Source: Certhia americana (lineage: Eukaryota; Chordata; Aves; Passeriformes; Certhiidae). Taken from it: a stretch of DNA of 64,000 nucleotides. The notes under the pieces are model-generated. The model had not been told where the DNA came from. It made no database searches and saw only the letters and a program-made list of their open reading frames with translations. Position numbers and translations under genes: made by a program. Positions 61,901 through 64,000 of this stretch are shown here, one piece after another. Position 1 is the first letter of the stretch. Each line of letters starts with the position of its first letter. Location: the NCBI GenBank assembly GCA_018697195.1, contig CM031859.1:59376633-59440632 (forward strand), given 5' to 3'.

Positions 61901-63246
61901 TATGTTTCTAAGCAGAATACATGCTGACCACTGAGAAAGTTAGACTTAAGAAGAATACTATCAACAATCTACTTTCAGTTCTCCAAACACAATAGAAGAT
62001 TTGCCAAGATAGTCTGATTAAAATTAGCTTGGTCTCTAGTTTTACATTTCTCTTGAATGAGTCAAGATGAAGAGTCAAAAACAACTATTCAGAATCAAAA
62101 ATAAGTGTTCTGCCCCCAGATACCCATCACAGCTATTACACAGTGCATTACTGCTTTTCTTCTTCTTCTCCCTGTGCCAGCAGTTTTTGCAAGAAAAAGA
62201 GCCTTAGAGGTTCTTTCTTGTTATGTATCATCCAGCAATCAAAGAGAAGCTTTATCAGCCCTGGACTAGCAGTACCTGACTGCTCAACTCTGGAGTTTGA
62301 GTCATTGTCTAAAATTCCTTTTGTACTGACAGCTCTGACCCAGGGAGCTGCTGACTCCCCTGTTTCAATCTCTTCTTCTACATGTAAGGTTTCAACAATC
62401 ACTAGAATTTAAGAATGCTGCCAGAGCTCAGGACAAAGGCCTTCATAGTCCAGCTACCTTTCTTCCGAAGTGAGCAGTATAGAAGCTGCAGAACAATATA
62501 AGAGCAGAGCAATAGAAGGACAATTACACAGTTCTGATTTTAGTCTATATCCTCAGATTTTCTGCAGTCAACTTGGTTTCCATATGTAGAACTTTATGGA
62601 TTTTTCTTTTCATTAATTTATCTCATCACTCTTTGAAGCTTTGTGAATTTTCAACTACCATGTTTTGTGGCAAGTTTGATTTTGGTAATGCAGTATATAG
62701 AAAATACTATTTATTTCTTCTGTCTCTTTATAATTTAATGCACAAGAACCTTTGGCCTTGCATTACAACAAATAGCAAATGACCATTCCCTCTCTGCCTT
62801 CTCTGTGCTGGTGAAGAGAATTCTATAAATCTCTGCCATATTCTCTTTCAGTTGCTTTTTCCATGTGAAGTATCTTAGCCTAGTTGTTTGTTCTTCATAT
62901 CAGCCATTGCAAATTTTTAATCCTTTTCCTGTACCTTTGCTACTTCTCCTTTGTGTGAAAATGCACACTGTATATACAACAGGCAGACATCAGCTTGGAT
63001 TTATAGAACACCATATTGATATTTTCTATTTATTTATTTAATTTATTTATCTGAAACTACCACTGAGACAGCTTTCCTTTTACCTGCACGTACTATGGAT
63101 GAGTGTAGACGTTCATCCAAAGCCATATTCCCAATAATGCGGATTATGTTCCTCTGTATCTTTGCTGAATCTTTACGTAGCTGGTATATCCTCTGCAGGA
63201 GCTGGAGGCCTCCTTTAGCTTCAATTTTATCACAGTGAGAAGAAAT
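52826..63246 (-). CDS. SERAC1: SERAC1 gene, last eight coding exons (5' part outside window)
   Basis: SERAC1 is a serine active-site protein of the mitochondrion/mitochondria-associated ER region. It is needed for phosphatidylglycerol remodelling and cholesterol trafficking; loss in humans causes MEGDEL syndrome. Eight exons read on the minus strand join without phase conflict into about 370 residues plus a TGA, against about 654 in human, so roughly the N-terminal 285 residues lie beyond 64,000. The region covers the end of the helical repeat part and the whole alpha/beta-hydrolase part: [13 protein letters not shown] (oxyanion-type HG), the nucleophile motif VSHSMGG, VPHHGS, and [11 protein letters not shown] with the likely catalytic His near the C-terminus. 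The order tail to tail with SYNJ2 is as in human. Confidence 0.97.
52957..54686 (-). other. SERAC1: SERAC1 last intron
   Basis: 1.7 kb of AT-rich intron. A direct repeat of about 15 bases (tttgaaatgcacaaa-like) occurs near 53211-53240. No repeat family recognised. Confidence 0.75.
54687..54830 (-). CDS. SERAC1: SERAC1 penultimate coding exon
   Basis: It encodes [20 protein letters not shown], then [20 protein letters not shown] through SA, followed by a split Asp codon at donor gtaagt. This is the conserved hydrolase C-terminal part. Confidence 0.97.
55186..55368 (-). CDS. SERAC1: SERAC1 exon with post-nucleophile helix and VPHHGS
   Basis: It completes the second Gly of the nucleophile motif and reads [20 protein letters not shown], then [20 protein letters not shown] and [24 protein letters not shown] is characteristic of SERAC1. 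Confidence 0.98.
55897..55994 (-). CDS. SERAC1: SERAC1 exon with serine nucleophile motif
   Basis: It encodes [20 protein letters not shown], then [17 protein letters not shown] is the lipase-type GxSxG motif in the form used by this family (Ser in place of the first Gly); its central Ser is the predicted nucleophile. Confidence 0.97.
57203..57480 (-). mobile_element. CR1 LINE 3' fragment, minus orientation
   Basis: It starts with aagaatcatagaatcac, the reverse complement of the CR1 3' terminal repeat (ATTCTATG). It continues with ttgagtccaactgttagccc-type sequence and cctaatacccaatctaaacc followed by tcccctggtgcaactt, standard avian CR1 wording. 5'-truncated; the left end in CR1 sense is approximate. 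Confidence 0.9.
58045..58596 (+). mobile_element. CR1 LINE 3' fragment, plus orientation
   Basis: It contains gttttgggctcctcaccacc, aggagaggctgaaggaactg, ggtttaggttggatattagg and ends aaatgattctatga, the CR1 3' terminus. About 550 bases of the 3' end remain; broken reading frames show it is inactive. Confidence 0.92.
58970..59070 (-). CDS. SERAC1: SERAC1 exon (hydrolase domain)
   Basis: It encodes [20 protein letters not shown], then [13 protein letters not shown], ending in a split Arg codon at gtaaaa. VEYDTxLSDW is conserved in SERAC1. Confidence 0.97.
59071..59834 (-). other. SERAC1: SERAC1 intron
   Basis: A 764-base intron; a short A-rich run lies near 59555-59580. No repeat family recognised. 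Confidence 0.75.
59835..59976 (-). CDS. SERAC1: SERAC1 exon (start of the alpha/beta-hydrolase fold)
   Basis: It completes Ser and reads [20 protein letters not shown], then [20 protein letters not shown] and SQCWPK. FVHGLLG is the conserved HG oxyanion-hole strand/turn of lipase-like folds. The acceptor is gatcag; a longer open frame upstream was not used, because the preceding exon joins exactly here. Confidence 0.96.
59977..60761 (-). other. SERAC1: SERAC1 intron
   Basis: A 785-base intron; nothing else recognised. Confidence 0.75.
60762..60912 (-). CDS. SERAC1: SERAC1 exon (helical repeat to hydrolase linker)
   Basis: It completes Gly and reads [20 protein letters not shown], then [20 protein letters not shown] and YVLHPQYRS. 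It matches the ARM-like end and the [11 protein letters not shown] linker of SERAC1. Confidence 0.97.
60913..63083 (-). other. SERAC1: SERAC1 intron
   Basis: 2.2 kb of intron. It contains an 84-codon open stretch at 62148-62401 that has an acceptor-like AG in the right phase. No interspersed repeat recognised. Confidence 0.75.
62148..62401 (-). other. Candidate alternative terminal exon in a SERAC1 intron (hypothetical)
   Basis: After the acceptor-like ttcttaaattctag on the minus strand there is an open frame whose phase fits the upstream SERAC1 exon (one base in, two needed). It runs 84 codons ([20 protein letters not shown] to [10 protein letters not shown]) to a TAA, with no GT donor at its end. 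It resembles no family I know, and an 84-codon open frame can arise by chance in this window. Confidence 0.25.
63084..63246 (-). CDS. SERAC1: SERAC1 exon (ARM-like helical repeat), first in window
   Basis: It encodes [20 protein letters not shown], then [20 protein letters not shown] and [14 protein letters not shown] plus one base of Gly. It matches the ARM/HEAT-like part of SERAC1 before the hydrolase domain. Confidence 0.97.
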
Positions 63247-64000
63247 CTGGAATTACACAGTAAATACAGTGATAATAAATAGATGTTCTCAAAACGTTTT
63301 TTAGATGCTGTTAATTCATAAATTTTTAAGATGCAGGTACAACACAGCCCTTATTGCATAGGAATTATTAATCTAGAATTTATTATGCCATATTTGAAGA
63401 GGAAATAGACATTTCAATATGCAAAATGCATAAGTCCTATTAATTGACAACTTGAAAATCTCTGAGTACCCCCTCTCTACCCTTCTTCATGTCTGAGGGA
63501 AATGAAATGGTCTCCACTTGGCATGATCAAATTTCAACTCAAGTTCAAGTGTCTGAACAGGTCAATTGTCTGCATTTGCTAAAGCACTATTTAACCAGAG
63601 CCACTTGTCCATCACCCAAAATGCAATCATTATAATTCCTTCTCTTCAAAATGAAAAAGTTCTTTTTTATTCCAAATAGTACTGCTATCATTACTGATCC
63701 AAAGGGCAACAATTTAGTCCAGATGAACACGCACGGTAGCTTTGGAACTGCTGATATGCTCAAGTCTGTGGCTTTCAACATGCAGTTGGAATGAGTATTG
63801 TAACAACCTGCTTAAACTAAAAATCTAGATTGTAACAAATTCTAGACTAAGTCAGAATTTCTATGTGTATGGAAAATGTGAAAAGAATACTGGGAAACTG
63901 CACTTCATCTATCCCAACTATCTGTAACCATTTGGTGTTCTCAACACTGTTTTTCAGTGTTCTAGGCTTCTGAACAATTAAGGGTACACAGAAGAATGTA
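63247..64000 (-). other. SERAC1: SERAC1 intron, partial
   Basis: Intron sequence up to the window end. The next upstream SERAC1 exon was looked for and is not present. Confidence 0.7.

Noticed and set aside
1..64000. CRISPR arrays, bacterial promoters, operons or transposon-borne systems
   Set aside because: The window is vertebrate nuclear DNA with split genes; no regularly spaced repeats were seen.

Overview
This window is vertebrate nuclear DNA: split genes with consensus GT/AG introns and long non-coding introns, and no bacterial-style operons. Two CR1 LINE 3' ends and a tRNA-Ile-derived SINE with a CR1-like tail point to a bird. That SINE type suggests a songbird, but this is an inference from remembered repeat families.

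Two genes lie tail to tail. From about 1 to 47.5 kb on the + strand is the synaptojanin-2 gene (SYNJ2), a phosphoinositide phosphatase. I could place 25 coding exons, and every junction keeps the reading frame. They match exons 3-27 of the 27-exon mammalian gene and encode about 1,437 residues: most of the SAC phosphatase domain (exons 3-11), the inositol 5-phosphatase domain (12-18), an RRM-like segment (19-20) and a proline-rich tail (22-27). The start codon and first ~70 residues lie before base 1. From 64,000 down to 52,826 on the - strand are the last eight coding exons (~370 residues) of SERAC1, a mitochondria-associated serine-esterase/lipase-like protein for phosphatidylglycerol remodelling. 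The SYNJ2-SERAC1 convergent order matches human 6q25, and this supports SYNJ2 rather than its paralogue SYNJ1. About 5.3 kb between the two stop codons holds the facing 3' UTRs.

Both proteins act on membrane phospholipids, but in different compartments: SYNJ2 in endocytic phosphoinositide turnover, SERAC1 at the mitochondrion/ER interface. Nothing here suggests that they work as one system; the pairing is conserved synteny.

I see no undescribed system. The points most worth checking are: an apparent frameshift in a C8 run in the last SYNJ2 exon, with conserved sequence continuing in the shifted frame; A/C-only tracts directly behind the 5' splice sites of two consecutive SYNJ2 introns; a second, frame-compatible donor/acceptor pair around the SAC catalytic exon; a phase-compatible candidate terminal exon inside a SERAC1 intron; and a G-quadruplex motif just upstream of a candidate SERAC1 poly(A) signal.
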